A DNA stretch of 33,346 bases from CAYUHK01 sp964475165 (lineage in GTDB: Bacteria > Verrucomicrobiota > Kiritimatiellia > JAAZAB01): the NCBI GenBank assembly GCA_964475165.1, contig CAYYVN010000014.1, forward strand, positions 1 through 33,346, read 5' to 3'. The stretch's first letter is position 1. Each line of letters opens with the position of its first letter. The translations under genes were made by a program, and so were the position numbers. The notes beneath the pieces were generated by a model that ran no database searches, had not been told where the DNA came from, and worked only from the letters and a program-made list of their open reading frames with translations. This document shows positions 25,614 through 33,346 of this stretch, one piece after another.

Positions 25614-26046
25614 GCGCAGCGGGATGGGCGGCAACGACCGTGATGGCGATACCGCCGCGCGGATTGAATTTACCTGTCACCCGCGCCTGGCGCGGACGGC
25701 AGGCGCGCAAGACATCATCCAGGATCCGATTGACGACCGCTTCGTGAAAGGTCCCGTAATTGCGGAAGGCTCCCAGATAGAGTTTGAGCGATTTGCTTTC
25801 CAGGCATAGCCGCTGCGGCATATAGTCGATGGTGATGATGCCAAAATCCGGCTGGCCGGTGATGGGACACAGCGAAGTGAATTCCGGGCACACGAAATGG
25901 ATCCAGTATTTACGGCGCAGCTGCGGGTTAGGGAAAGCTTCCAAGCGAGCCGCGGCGGGTGAGGCCGCCAGAGCCTTGACTTGATGCCCCAGCAAAGTGA
26001 GCTTGGGCCGAGCTTGTCTGCGGCTGTTTTGCGGAGCGCGCGCCAT
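25594..26046 (-). CDS. queF: NADPH-dependent preQ0 reductase (QueF)
   Basis: A 150-residue single-domain QueF, which reduces the nitrile of 7-cyano-7-deazaguanine to preQ1 for queuosine in tRNA. The nucleophile is C60 in FTSLCPITGQPDF, with D67 nearby. The QueF motif ESKSLKLYL (83-91) and RNYGTFHE (95-102) are complete. The length fits the short, unimodular form. A GGAG ribosome binding site lies before the ATG at 26046. The gene is divergent from the zinc-ribbon gene and overlaps the GH4 gene tail to tail. Other queuosine genes are not in the window. Confidence 0.95.
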   Translation of the reverse strand: MARAPQNSRRQARPKLTLLGHQVKALAASPAAARLEAFPNPQLRRKYWIHFVCPEFTSLCPITGQPDFGIITIDYMPQRLCLESKSLKLYLGAFRNYGTFHEAVVNRILDDVLRACRPRQARVTGKFNPRGGIAITVVAAHPAALRSADA

Positions 26047-26064
26047 CTTAACTCCATATTTATC

Positions 26065-26094
26065 TTGTGAACTTTTCGCAGGTTATTGTATAGT
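26065..26094 (+). promoter_or_regulatory. Candidate promoter of the zinc-ribbon protein gene
   Basis: TTGTGA at 26065-26070 and TATAGT at 26089-26094 are 18 bp apart. The start of transcription would be about 26101, two bases before the ATG at 26103, so the mRNA would be leaderless. A reversed -10-like TACAAT for queF overlaps the same site. Confidence 0.45.
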
Positions 26095-26102
26095 GAGCGG
26101 CC

Positions 26103-26831
26103 ATGGAAAAACAAGCCGTAAAAGCAATCATAGAAAAACTGCTGAAGCTTCAGGAACGCGACAGGGAAATCGCCGTCCAGCAGCAAGCCATAGATCAGTT
26201 CCCGGATCGCAAAAAAGATATTGCCGCGCGCATGGCGCAAACCCGGATGCTCGTGGAAACGCTCAAAACGCAGTTGCAAGCCCAGCAAACGGCCATCAAG
26301 CAACTGGAACTGGAAATCGAATCCGGCAAGCAAGAGGTGCGTAAGCTCCGCGAGCAGCAATACCAGATCAAATCCAACGTGGAGTTTCGCGCACTCAATA
26401 ACGAAATCGCGCTCCACCAGGAAAAAACACGCCAGCTGGAAGATCAAGCCATTGCCCTGATGGAACAAGGGGAAAAATCCCAAACTGATCTGGATAAGCA
26501 GCAGGCTGCGGCCGAAATAATATTCAACAAGCTACAAGATGAATTGAAAGAGTTGGAGCAACAGCGCCAGCAATGGAAAGATGAGATCGAGCAGCTGCGC
26601 GCGGCACGGAAGGAAGCGGCCCAGGCCATTGATCAGAATTGGATAGCGCGCTATGATCGAGTCTTGGAGAACAAGAAAGATTACGCGCTCTCCGCGATCC
26701 GCAAAGATACCTGCGGTCAATGCCACATGAAGCTCCCGCCCCAAGTTCTGCATGATACCCGCAAAGCCCAGGATATTATCACCTGCAGTTTCTGTGGGCG
26801 TATATTACATTGGACAGGCCAGCCTGTTTGA
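26103..26831 (+). CDS. Coiled-coil protein with C4 zinc ribbon (COG1579/CT398-like)
   Basis: A 242-residue protein. Residues 5-185 are almost wholly helical, with long heptad-like runs rich in Glu, Gln, Lys and Arg, forming an antiparallel coiled coil. The C-terminal zinc ribbon has two CxxC pairs, TCGQC and TCSFCGRIL. The family is widespread (CT398 in Chlamydia, where it is linked to sigma54 and type III secretion), but its general role is not settled. It lies directly upstream of the RNase P RNA gene, whose promoter overlaps its 3' end. Confidence 0.85.
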   Translation: MEKQAVKAIIEKLLKLQERDREIAVQQQAIDQFPDRKKDIAARMAQTRMLVETLKTQLQAQQTAIKQLELEIESGKQEVRKLREQQYQIKSNVEFRALNNEIALHQEKTRQLEDQAIALMEQGEKSQTDLDKQQAAAEIIFNKLQDELKELEQQRQQWKDEIEQLRAARKEAAQAIDQNWIARYDRVLENKKDYALSAIRKDTCGQCHMKLPPQVLHDTRKAQDIITCSFCGRILHWTGQPV

Positions 26832-26839
26832 TCTATTAT
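26810..26839 (+). promoter_or_regulatory. Candidate rnpB promoter inside the end of the zinc-ribbon gene
   Basis: TTGGAC at 26810-26815 and TATTAT at 26834-26839 are 18 bp apart, placing a start near 26846, shortly before the mature RNase P RNA. Confidence 0.4.
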
Positions 26840-26859
26840 ATTCGGTAGCCTTTGAATAT

Positions 26860-27320
26860 CGGCGGCGCAAGTGGATGGCCGCCTCGCTCTCCAAATACGC
26901 AGTGTTTGGAGGGTAGGGGAGGAAAGTCCGGACTCCATAGGGCAGGGTGCCCGGTGATTAAGCCGGGGTTCCCGGGATAAAACCCGGGAAACGGAAAGTG
27001 CCACAGAAACGATACCGCCCGGCAGCTGAGCAAACGCTTGGCGGTCGGGTAAGGGTGCAATGGCGGTGTAAGAGACCACCGCGCCGCCAGTGATGGCGGC
27101 GGCAGGGCAAACCCCACCTGGAGCAAGATCAAATAAGAAACTGTAAGTTAAGGCGGCCCGCCTTCGCCTCGGAGCAAAACTTCGGGGGCAGTTTCGGGTT
27201 GATCGCCATAAGGCTGGAGCGGTCTACGGGCCGCCACAGCCAGACAAATGGCCATCATCCAGTCGGGATCTGCAAAGATTCAGATTGGATTACAGAATCC
27301 GGCTTATAGCTTCGCCGTCG
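26860..27320 (+). ncRNA. rnpB: RNase P RNA (bacterial type A)
   Basis: All landmark sequences of the catalytic RNA occur in order. P1 is formed by CGGCG-AAG at 26863-26871 with CTTCGCCG at 27310-27317. P2 pairs GGATGGCC at 26873-26880 with GGCCATC at 27250-27256. The P3 hairpin (26889-26911) is followed by the P4 strand GGAAAGTCC at 26921-26929 and ATAGGGCAGGGTGCC. Downstream come GAGCAAGATCAAATA at 27121-27135, CCAGACAAATGG at 27240-27251 and ACAGAATCCGGCTTAT at 27292-27307. An extra hairpin (GATCTG 27267-27272 with CAGATT 27281-27286) between P2 and P1 matches helix P19 of type A RNAs. The exact ends are approximate. Confidence 0.93.
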
Positions 27321-27340
27321 TTATTCTTGGGTGGGCATCT

Positions 27341-28216
27341 ATGTTAAAATTTGCAACTCACGCATGGCTCCGGGGATTAGCTTGGGGGGCCATCAGCCTC
27401 AGCCTGATGGTGGCCGTTGCTTACGGCTATTTATATGCTCAGCTGCCCACAGCCCCTGATCACAAACTGCCTCCGACAAAGGTCTGGTCTGAGGAGCCGG
27501 CCGCGGAAGCCTTGCCCTCCTTTGAGGCCGCCTTATTCAAGCGCCGCGCCGCCGAGCCGGCGGCCAGTCTGGGACCTTTAGCCAAGCGTTTTCGATTGGC
27601 GGGCACCTTTTTTGCCATTGGCAGCCATCAGCAGGCGCGCAAGGCCATCATCGATGATCTGCAACGCCAGGAACAGCAATTGGTGGCCGAAGGCGATATG
27701 CTCGCTCAAACGGTCCTGGTGCTATCCATCTTTCCCGAACGGATTCTGGTGAGGGAAGGGGGGCATGAGGAAGAATTACGCCTGGCCTTCTCAGGGGCAG
27801 TCCCCCTGCCCGGCCTGACCGATCAAATAGCTCAGAGCACGGCCGGCGGCATACGTTTTGGCCAGAGAGTAGGGGAAAGGCGTTGGGTCCTCCAGCGCGA
27901 GGCTTTACTGGAATATTATCAGGATTTGCTGAATAACACCGAGCGCCTGGCCAAGGTGTTCGATTCGTTAAAGCCAGTTTATAAGGCTGATAGAATCGCC
28001 GGCTATGTCTTGATCGTTGAGGGTGAAGACGCGATGTTCAAGGATTTCGGCTTAAAAGAGCATGATATTATTCGGCAGGTGAACTCCATGCCCATGATCA
28101 GCCAGGGACGGGCCGAATATTTCATCCGTGAATTTGTGAATAACCGCCTCAATGCTTTCGTGCTGGATATAGAGCGTGAGGGCCAGGCCCAGAAGCTCAT
28201 TTATTTAATTCGTTGA
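27341..28216 (+). CDS. gspC: Type II secretion protein GspC-like, with PDZ domain
   Basis: A 291-residue inner-membrane protein. A short cytoplasmic stretch precedes one membrane span (about 8-30). A Pro-rich linker leads to a beta-rich homology region with RLAGTFFAIGS and KAIIDD. The C-terminal 85 residues form a PDZ-like domain (GYVLIVEGEDAMF, VNSMPMISQGRAEYFIREFV). This order is that of GspC, which links the inner-membrane platform of the type II secretion system to the secretin. The start at ATG 27341 was preferred to an upstream start inside rnpB. It begins only about 20 nt after the RNase P RNA. No secretin gene follows; the next gene, lepB, is convergent. Confidence 0.75.
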   Translation: MLKFATHAWLRGLAWGAISLSLMVAVAYGYLYAQLPTAPDHKLPPTKVWSEEPAAEALPSFEAALFKRRAAEPAASLGPLAKRFRLAGTFFAIGSHQQARKAIIDDLQRQEQQLVAEGDMLAQTVLVLSIFPERILVREGGHEEELRLAFSGAVPLPGLTDQIAQSTAGGIRFGQRVGERRWVLQREALLEYYQDLLNNTERLAKVFDSLKPVYKADRIAGYVLIVEGEDAMFKDFGLKEHDIIRQVNSMPMISQGRAEYFIREFVNNRLNAFVLDIEREGQAQKLIYLIR

Positions 28217-28374
28217 AGGGGCGCCTGGTCCCAGAGACCTTTCTCGATCAGCAATCCACAACCTCTGGTATTAAACCCCTTATCTTGGTCGACATAAGAT
28301 ATATTATGCGACATTGTATTTTGGTTTATTGGCTTCATAAGCTGCCATGAAAACTGTCGGTGACGATGGCGGCC

Positions 28375-29466
28375 CTATCTGATCGGGCCCCAATGCTTGG
28401 ATATGGGCCAATAGACGAACACGGCTGGTCCCATCAGGTTTGCTCTGGGGACAGGTCCCCAATAGCGACTATCCAGACTATTAAACTGATTATCGCCACA
28501 GGCAAAATACTGCTCGGCTCCCAGAGCTATCCTGTTACTGACAGCAGCCAGATAGTCGCCCGGCCGAAAGTCGCGACCGCCCAACTGAAAGCCAGCGTAG
28601 CCATCCTGCTGGCTGCTGAGGCGGATGATGCCGGGCGCATCAGCGGCGCGCTGGCCATCGACCAATAAATATGGCGGCTGGATTTGCAGAGTTTCGCCGG
28701 GCAACCCCACCAAACGCTTCACATAGTGTTCATTGACCTTGATCTGAGGATGCTCGATGGCGCTGGTCTTAAAGACCATGATTTCGCCACGCTGAGGCTG
28801 ACGAAAATTCCAGATGACTTTATTGACGAAAATATGATCGCCACTCACGCGTGTACCGGAAGCCAACAATTGCCCGCGCACGACCATCTGTCCATCCCGG
28901 ACATGCTCATACATACCTTTGGGCACGACATGGTAAGCGCCGGCCACGATCATCAAGCGGCTCTCCTGAGGGCCGGCTTCAATGCTCAAGCGCCCAAAAC
29001 TTTGGGCTCTGACCTCCACGCGCCATTCTCCGAAAATGAACCACTTGATCAGATTGAACGGCAGGCGATCGTAGAGCGTGGCGCGGGCTTGGGGTAAATA
29101 ATGGATACCGTGCAAGGTTGGCGCCATAGAGGCGGTGGGGATTTTGAAGGGTTGAATAAAATAAGTTCGGAAAGCCATGGCCACCGCCAGGGCGACGAGA
29201 ATGATTTCGATATTTTCGCGCCAGGCATTCCAGGGCCGCGGCGGGCGCAGCTGGATGATGGCCTGTTCCAGTTCGCCAGTGGCCGGCGCCAGCTCCGACC
29301 AAGCGCTTGTGGCCAGGACCCTGGCGGCTTGGGCTTGGGCTGCCCGCAGGCGCTCCAGGACCTGGGGGCTGGCGATATCTTCGCGCATATTGCGGGCATG
29401 CCGCGCCTCGCGCAGCAATTGGCGCAGATATTTCACCTGGCGCCGGCGTTGGAAATAATTGCGCAT
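28375..29466 (-). CDS. lepB: Signal peptidase I
   Basis: A 363-residue membrane protease that removes signal peptides. An unusually long basic, helical N-terminal region (1-80) precedes the membrane span (about 84-103). The catalytic serine is S113 in KIPTASMAPT and the general-base lysine K250 in YVKRLVGLPGE. The C-terminal GDNQFNSLDSRYWGPVP box is complete. A large insert lies between the serine and lysine boxes, making the protein longer than the 320 residues of E. coli LepB and different in layout. The gene starts 10 bp after lepA on the same strand, the classical lepA-lepB order. Confidence 0.93.
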   Translation of the reverse strand: MRNYFQRRRQVKYLRQLLREARHARNMREDIASPQVLERLRAAQAQAARVLATSAWSELAPATGELEQAIIQLRPPRPWNAWRENIEIILVALAVAMAFRTYFIQPFKIPTASMAPTLHGIHYLPQARATLYDRLPFNLIKWFIFGEWRVEVRAQSFGRLSIEAGPQESRLMIVAGAYHVVPKGMYEHVRDGQMVVRGQLLASGTRVSGDHIFVNKVIWNFRQPQRGEIMVFKTSAIEHPQIKVNEHYVKRLVGLPGETLQIQPPYLLVDGQRAADAPGIIRLSSQQDGYAGFQLGGRDFRPGDYLAAVSNRIALGAEQYFACGDNQFNSLDSRYWGPVPRANLMGPAVFVYWPISKHWGPIR

Positions 29467-29476
29467 CAGCCTTCCC

Positions 29477-31279
29477 CTACCCTCCGGCTTTCATGATAGT
29501 GACAAAGGCTTCCTGGGGCACGCGCACCTGGCCGAATTGTTTCATGCGTTTTTTACCGGCTTTCTGGCGTTCGAGCAGCTTACGCTTACGCGAAATATCG
29601 CCGCCATAACATTTAGCCGTGACATCCTTGCGCAGGGCGCGAATGGTTTCGCGGGCCACGATCGTTTTCGCGATGGCCGCCTGCACGGGTATGGCAAACA
29701 AGTGCGGCGGAATAACTTCCTTCAGGGCTTTGCATATCTGGCGGCCGCGCGCTTCGGCCTTACTGCGATGAATCAAAGAAGAAAAAGCATCCACGGGTTC
29801 GCCGTTCAGCAGTACATCCAGCTTGACCAAATCACTGGGGAGATATCCGGCATGTTCATAATCCATGGAAGCGTAGCCATGGCTGATGCTTTTGAGGCGA
29901 TCATAAAAGTCTATGAGGATTTCATTCAGGGGTATGCTGCAGGTCATCATCACCCGGCGCGTATCCAGGGAATCTGTTTGCTCCACCGTCCCGCGCCGGT
30001 CCATGATGAGCTTCATCAGGTCGCTGATATGTTCGTTCTGGCAGATAATATAGGCCCGAATGATGGGTTCTTCGATCCGTTCGATACGCGTCTGCTCCGG
30101 CATGCGGGTGGGATTATCCACGCGCAGCTGCGCGCCATCTTTGAGGTAGACACGGTAAACTACGGCCGGATAAGTACCGATGATATCCAGATCATATTCC
30201 CGCCGGAGCCGTTCCTGCACGATTTCCAGGTGTAAAAGCCCCAGAAACCCGCAGCGGAATCCGAAGCCCAGGGCCACTGAAGATTCGGCTTGATAAGTGA
30301 AAGCGCTATCATTCAAGCTGAGCCGATCCAAGCTCGCTTTCAGTTTTTCATAATCGGCGGTATTGACCGGATAAATGCCGCTGAAGACCATGGGCAAGAC
30401 GGTTTTGAAGCCAGCCAATGCCTCCCGCGCCGGGCGTTCCTGCATGGTCACCGTATCGCCGGCGCGCACATCGCGAGGCATTTTAATCGTGCCGATCAGG
30501 TAGCCTACCTGGCCGGCGTGCAAGGCGGGCGCGGCCATCAAGCGCGGCGCAAAAACACCCACTTCCTTGAGCTCGGTGGTGCAGCCCGTGCCCATAAAGC
30601 GGATTTTATCTCCAGCTTTCAATTGCCCTTCCATGAGGCGCACATAGGGCATGACTCCGCGAAAGGCATCATAGATCGAATCGAACACCAAGGCGCGTGT
30701 GAGCTGAGAATCGGCGGGCGGGCGCGGGGGCGGCACAGCGCGCACGATCAACTCCATCAGCTCGGCTACGCCTTGCCCTGTTTTGGCGCTGAGGGCACAG
30801 CCGGCGGTCATGCTGATGCCCAGCACTTCCTCGATTTGGCGGGAGATTTCGGGCAGGTTGGCGGTGGGCAGATCTATCTTGTTGATAACCGGAATGATTG
30901 TCAGGTTATTCTCCAAGGCCAGATGGGCATTAGCCACCGTCTGGGCTTCCACGCCCTGAGCGGCATCCACCAGCAACAGAGCGCCCTCGCAAGCCGCCAT
31001 ACTGCGCGAAACTTCATAGGTAAAATCTACATGCCCCGGCGTATCCAGCAGGTTGAAGACATAGGTTTGGCCATCGGCCGCCCGATAATGCATTGTGACC
31101 GGATGGGATTTAATGGTGATCCCGCGTTCCCGTTCCAAATCCATGCTATCCAGCACCTGGTTGCAAAAATGACGATCTTCAACCGTGTGCGTGATCTGCA
31201 ACATCCGGTCGGCCAGCGTGGATTTACCATGATCAATATGGGCGATGATGCAGAAATTACGAATAAGGGATAGATCCAT
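29477..31279 (-). CDS. lepA: Elongation factor 4 (LepA), ribosomal back-translocase GTPase
   Basis: A 600-residue translational GTPase of standard length. The P loop is AHIDHGKST, with DTPGHVDF and NKIDLP as further G motifs. The EF-G-like domains II, III and V follow, and the C-terminal domain specific to LepA ends with KCYGGDISRKRKLLERQKAG. LepA acts on the ribosome during stalled or difficult elongation and in 30S assembly. It is in a minus-strand operon with rpe 67 bp upstream and lepB 10 bp downstream. Confidence 0.97.
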   Translation of the reverse strand: MDLSLIRNFCIIAHIDHGKSTLADRMLQITHTVEDRHFCNQVLDSMDLERERGITIKSHPVTMHYRAADGQTYVFNLLDTPGHVDFTYEVSRSMAACEGALLLVDAAQGVEAQTVANAHLALENNLTIIPVINKIDLPTANLPEISRQIEEVLGISMTAGCALSAKTGQGVAELMELIVRAVPPPRPPADSQLTRALVFDSIYDAFRGVMPYVRLMEGQLKAGDKIRFMGTGCTTELKEVGVFAPRLMAAPALHAGQVGYLIGTIKMPRDVRAGDTVTMQERPAREALAGFKTVLPMVFSGIYPVNTADYEKLKASLDRLSLNDSAFTYQAESSVALGFGFRCGFLGLLHLEIVQERLRREYDLDIIGTYPAVVYRVYLKDGAQLRVDNPTRMPEQTRIERIEEPIIRAYIICQNEHISDLMKLIMDRRGTVEQTDSLDTRRVMMTCSIPLNEILIDFYDRLKSISHGYASMDYEHAGYLPSDLVKLDVLLNGEPVDAFSSLIHRSKAEARGRQICKALKEVIPPHLFAIPVQAAIAKTIVARETIRALRKDVTAKCYGGDISRKRKLLERQKAGKKRMKQFGQVRVPQEAFVTIMKAGG

Positions 31280-31346
31280 GCTCGAATGCCATTCCTCACA
31301 ACCCGACCGCCAGAGAGCTGGCTCCGGCGGTGAGAGGCTTTATTGT

Positions 31347-32075
31347 TTAATGGGAACTTGCCGCGGCCGGCCCGGCGGCTATCTCACCTGGCCAGGCTTT
31401 AACAGCCCGCTCTCGCATGGCAGCCAGGGCGGCGGTCATATCAGCAGCCCGATACAGAGAGCTGCCCGCAATAAAAATATTGGCGCCGGCGCCGGCCGCC
31501 AGCTGAACCGTTTCCAAATCAATGCCGCCATCCACCGAGATATCCACCGGCGGCGCTCCCCTACCCTCTGCGGCACGCTCGGAGAGACGCTTAAAAAGCG
31601 CGTCTATTTTGGGCAATACCTCCGGCATAAAGGCTTGTCCGCCAAAACCGGGATGCACCGTCATACAGAGCACGACATCGAATGCGCCCCAATAGGGTTC
31701 CAGGGCCGCCAGGGGAGTTTCGGGGCTCAAGGCCACGCCGGAGCGACCACCTTGCGCGCGGATGCGCTGCAAGGTTTGGGCCACATCGCATTGGCTCTCG
31801 ACATGAATGGTGAGGGTCTGGGCGCCAGCTGCCATGAAAGTATCCACATAATGATCCGGACGGGTGACCATCAGGTGCACGCTGAGCGGGATCTGCACAC
31901 AGCGCCGGGCCATTTTCACCACATCCGGCCCCATGCTGAGATTGGGCACAAAATGGCCGTCCATGATATCCAGGTGCAAGGCGTCGCCCCCGGCTGCCTG
32001 AGCTTGGAGGGCCGAGTCGGCCAGGTGCCCGAAATCCCCGGCCAATAATGAAGGTAATATGAGAATGCGATTCAT
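31347..32075 (-). CDS. rpe: Ribulose-phosphate 3-epimerase
   Basis: A 242-residue TIM-barrel enzyme that interconverts ribulose-5-phosphate and xylulose-5-phosphate in the pentose phosphate pathway. Family motifs in order: PSLLAGDFGHL at 8-18, LHLDIMDGHFVPN with metal and catalytic residues, VHLMV, MTVHPGFGGQ and the phosphate-binding VDGGI. The start at 32075 gives the usual N terminus; a longer frame to 32180 has no family-like residues. There is no ribosome binding site, but a promoter-like pair lies right before the ATG. The last 30 residues are Ala-rich and not part of the barrel. It is the first gene of rpe-lepA-lepB. Confidence 0.95.
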   Translation of the reverse strand: MNRILILPSLLAGDFGHLADSALQAQAAGGDALHLDIMDGHFVPNLSMGPDVVKMARRCVQIPLSVHLMVTRPDHYVDTFMAAGAQTLTIHVESQCDVAQTLQRIRAQGGRSGVALSPETPLAALEPYWGAFDVVLCMTVHPGFGGQAFMPEVLPKIDALFKRLSERAAEGRGAPPVDISVDGGIDLETVQLAAGAGANIFIAGSSLYRAADMTAALAAMRERAVKAWPGEIAAGPAAASSH

Positions 32076-32083
32076 GGAGCGTG

Positions 32084-32112
32084 AAAATAGCACATTCCGG
32101 CGCAGGATGCAA
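32084..32112 (-). promoter_or_regulatory. Candidate promoter of rpe-lepA-lepB
   Basis: On the minus strand, TTGCAT (32112-32107) and TATTTT (32089-32084) are 17 bp apart. The -10 hexamer ends 8 nt before the rpe ATG, so transcription would begin close to the start codon. Confidence 0.45.
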
Positions 32113-32307
32113 CTGGGGGATGCGAGCGCCGCAAGAATGCCAGAGCTGAAAATGTTCCGCAGCCATAAACTGCTCAGCAATCAGCCTGAGCCGCGCGCTC
32201 CGGGAAGGGCAAACGATGAGACCATTTCCATTTGGGCGGCGCCAAGGCCAGGCGGCGCTCCCTTCCGGATCTGGCTTCATCACCAGGCAAAGAGCGCCAG
32301 GCATGCC

Positions 32308-32337
32308 TTGCCTGCTGCGGAGCTGATCTGCTATGCT
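32308..32337 (+). promoter_or_regulatory. Candidate promoter of the dUTPase gene
   Basis: TTGCCT at 32308-32313 and TATGCT at 32332-32337 with an 18-bp spacer. The leader would be about 50 nt and contains a GGAAAGGA ribosome binding site. Confidence 0.4.
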
Positions 32338-32396
32338 CGCGGCGGTCGTCTGGGCCAGCTGTTGCAATGCAAGATAAACAGGGAAAGGATAAAGCC

Positions 32397-32774
32397 ATGC
32401 CGGATATGCTGGAAGAAATTTTTCGCTTACAGGCTGAATTGAATCAACGCATCGGGATTGATACCCTGGCCATGCCCCCGGAACAGCAGCCGGAATGGGT
32501 CTTAAACTATTGCCGGGCCCTCTCTCAGGAACTAGCCGAGCTGACCGACAGCGTGCCCTGGAAATGGTGGGCTAAATACCAGAAATTCGACCGTCAAAAT
32601 GCGCGCGTGGAAGTGGTGGATTTATTCCATTTTTTGGTGTCTTTGGCGCAGGTTTTGGGGATGTCAGCCCAGGATGTCTATGCGGCCTATCTCCAGAAAA
32701 ACAAGCTCAACATTCAGCGCCAGGATACTGGTTATCTTACCAAGGATGAAAATGATAACCGCCACATTGGCTGA
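32397..32774 (+). CDS. Dimeric all-alpha dUTP diphosphatase-like protein
   Basis: A 125-residue all-helical protein. The pattern QELAELTDSVPWKWW followed by VEVVDLFHFLVSLAQ gives the ExxE and ExxxD metal-binding motifs of the dimeric dUTPase/MazG-type NTP pyrophosphatase fold. The closing KNKLNIQRQDTGYLTK segment is typical of dimeric dUTPases (PF08761). The enzyme hydrolyses dUTP to dUMP and keeps uracil out of DNA. It is shorter than the trypanosomal and phage enzymes. The start at 32397 follows a good ribosome binding site. Some related pyrophosphatases prefer other nucleotides. Confidence 0.8.
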   Translation: MPDMLEEIFRLQAELNQRIGIDTLAMPPEQQPEWVLNYCRALSQELAELTDSVPWKWWAKYQKFDRQNARVEVVDLFHFLVSLAQVLGMSAQDVYAAYLQKNKLNIQRQDTGYLTKDENDNRHIG

Positions 32775-32789
32775 CAGCTCACCGCTCAC

Positions 32790-33346
32790 TCAAATGGAAG
32801 TATATTTGAGCACCTCATCGACGGTCGTATGGCCGTCATAGATGTTGCGCAGTCCATCATCCCGCAGCAGACGCATGCCCTGCTCAATGGCTTTATTGCG
32901 AATATCGATGGTGGGCTTGCGCTGGTTGATCAGCTCGCGAATGGCGTTGGAGATCGTCAAATATTCGTACAACCCCTTTTGGCCGGCATAGCCGATATCA
33001 TGGCATTGCGGGCAGCCCTTCCCGTAATAAAAGGAATGCCCGGCCACCGCCTCAGCACTCAGGCTCAAGGCATCCAGGATCTGGGCATCCGGCTGATAGG
33101 GCGTTTTGCAATGCTGACATATGCGCCGCACAAGGCGTTGCGCCAAAACAGCTTCCAGCGTGGAAGAAATCAAGAAAGGTTCCACATTAAGATCGATCAG
33201 GCGCGTGACAGCACCGGCGGCATCATTGGTATGGAGCGTGGAGAGCACCAGGTGACCGGTCAAGGATGATTGAATGGCAATCTGAGCGGTATCGGCATCG
33301 CGTATTTCACCAATCATAATGATATCCGGATCTTGGCGGACGAAGT
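32790..33346 (-). CDS. gspE: Type II secretion/type IV pilus assembly ATPase GspE/PilB, C-terminal part
   Basis: The 3' end of a secretion ATPase whose 5' part lies beyond the right edge. The visible frame begins FVRQDPDIIMIGEIRD, the Walker B and Asp-box region, followed by HLVLSTLHTNDA, the His box, and the arginine-containing LAQRLVRRIC. A zinc-binding tetracysteine (CQHC and CPQC) and a C-terminal helical domain complete it; the tetracysteine is found in both GspE and PilB. It powers pseudopilus or pilus assembly from the cytosolic side of the inner membrane. It is convergent with the dUTPase gene. Together with gspC it points to a type II secretion system. Confidence 0.9.
   Translation of the reverse strand, partial: FVRQDPDIIMIGEIRDADTAQIAIQSSLTGHLVLSTLHTNDAAGAVTRLIDLNVEPFLISSTLEAVLAQRLVRRICQHCKTPYQPDAQILDALSLSAEAVAGHSFYYGKGCPQCHDIGYAGQKGLYEYLTISNAIRELINQRKPTIDIRNKAIEQGMRLLRDDGLRNIYDGHTTVDEVLKYTSI

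Larger units (their letters stand above)
32076..32396. other. Divergent intergenic region between rpe and the dUTPase gene
   Basis: These 321 bp hold the rpe promoter on the minus strand near 32084-32112 and a dUTPase promoter on the plus strand at 32308-32337. The middle part (about 32120-32300) shows no recognisable gene. Open frames crossing it are not family-like and look like chance in GC-rich sequence. Confidence 0.5.

Noticed and set aside
26047..26102. preQ1 riboswitch before queF
   Set aside because: The short leader lacks the C-rich hairpin and A-rich tail of known preQ1 riboswitches.

Overview
This is most of a bacterial chromosomal segment of fairly high GC. It is probably from an anaerobic, Gram-negative-type organism. 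The T2SS genes gspC and gspE imply an outer membrane, and a desulfoferrodoxin suggests oxygen-sensitive metabolism. The signal peptidase I has a long N-terminal extension and a FRTYFIQPF..PT-S-M signature that I associate with the PVC superphylum (Verrucomicrobiota, Kiritimatiellota, Lentisphaerota). That placement is an inference from memory and is tentative.

Region 1 (1-5380) is an accessory block ending at the 3' end of a tRNA-Pro(UGG) gene. From the left edge it holds the specificity-domain part of a type IIG restriction-modification enzyme (minus strand, no methyltransferase part in frame upstream). Next come about 200 bp rich in inverted repeats, an Mpi-like serine DNA invertase, a four-helix-bundle protein, and a translationally coupled 1115-residue PLD-SNF2 helicase. 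The first 1.35 kb is visibly more AT-rich than the rest. The arrangement suggests a phase-variable restriction or defence locus, and it is the most interesting part of the window.

Region 2 (5383-16434) contains tRNA-Pro, a GT-C-type membrane glycosyltransferase, a UDP-glucuronate 4-epimerase-like enzyme and an ABC-2 polysaccharide permease (surface glycan genes). It also holds ispH, a polyol dehydrogenase, an exported ankyrin protein with a DnaJ-class co-chaperone, a small membrane protein, desulfoferrodoxin, and a uronate isomerase interrupted by an assembly gap of 23 Ns.

Region 3 (16447-25613) is largely about sugar salvage. A minus-strand operon encodes a MurU/AmgK-like fusion (nucleotidyltransferase, beta-helix, sugar kinase), an unrecognised conserved protein and a cytosolic GH20 hexosaminidase. 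Divergent from it is a REC-PAS-HK-REC protein that has lost its phosphoacceptor histidine. A nucleoside/guanine deaminase and a GH4 glycosidase follow.

Region 4 (25594-33346) is housekeeping: queF, a zinc-ribbon coiled-coil protein, the RNase P RNA gene with gspC starting about 20 nt after it, an rpe-lepA-lepB operon, a dimeric dUTPase and the 3' end of gspE. Several start codons in the window (8073, 10878, 26103, 32075) sit only 6-10 nt after a -10-like hexamer. This suggests that leaderless transcripts are used here.
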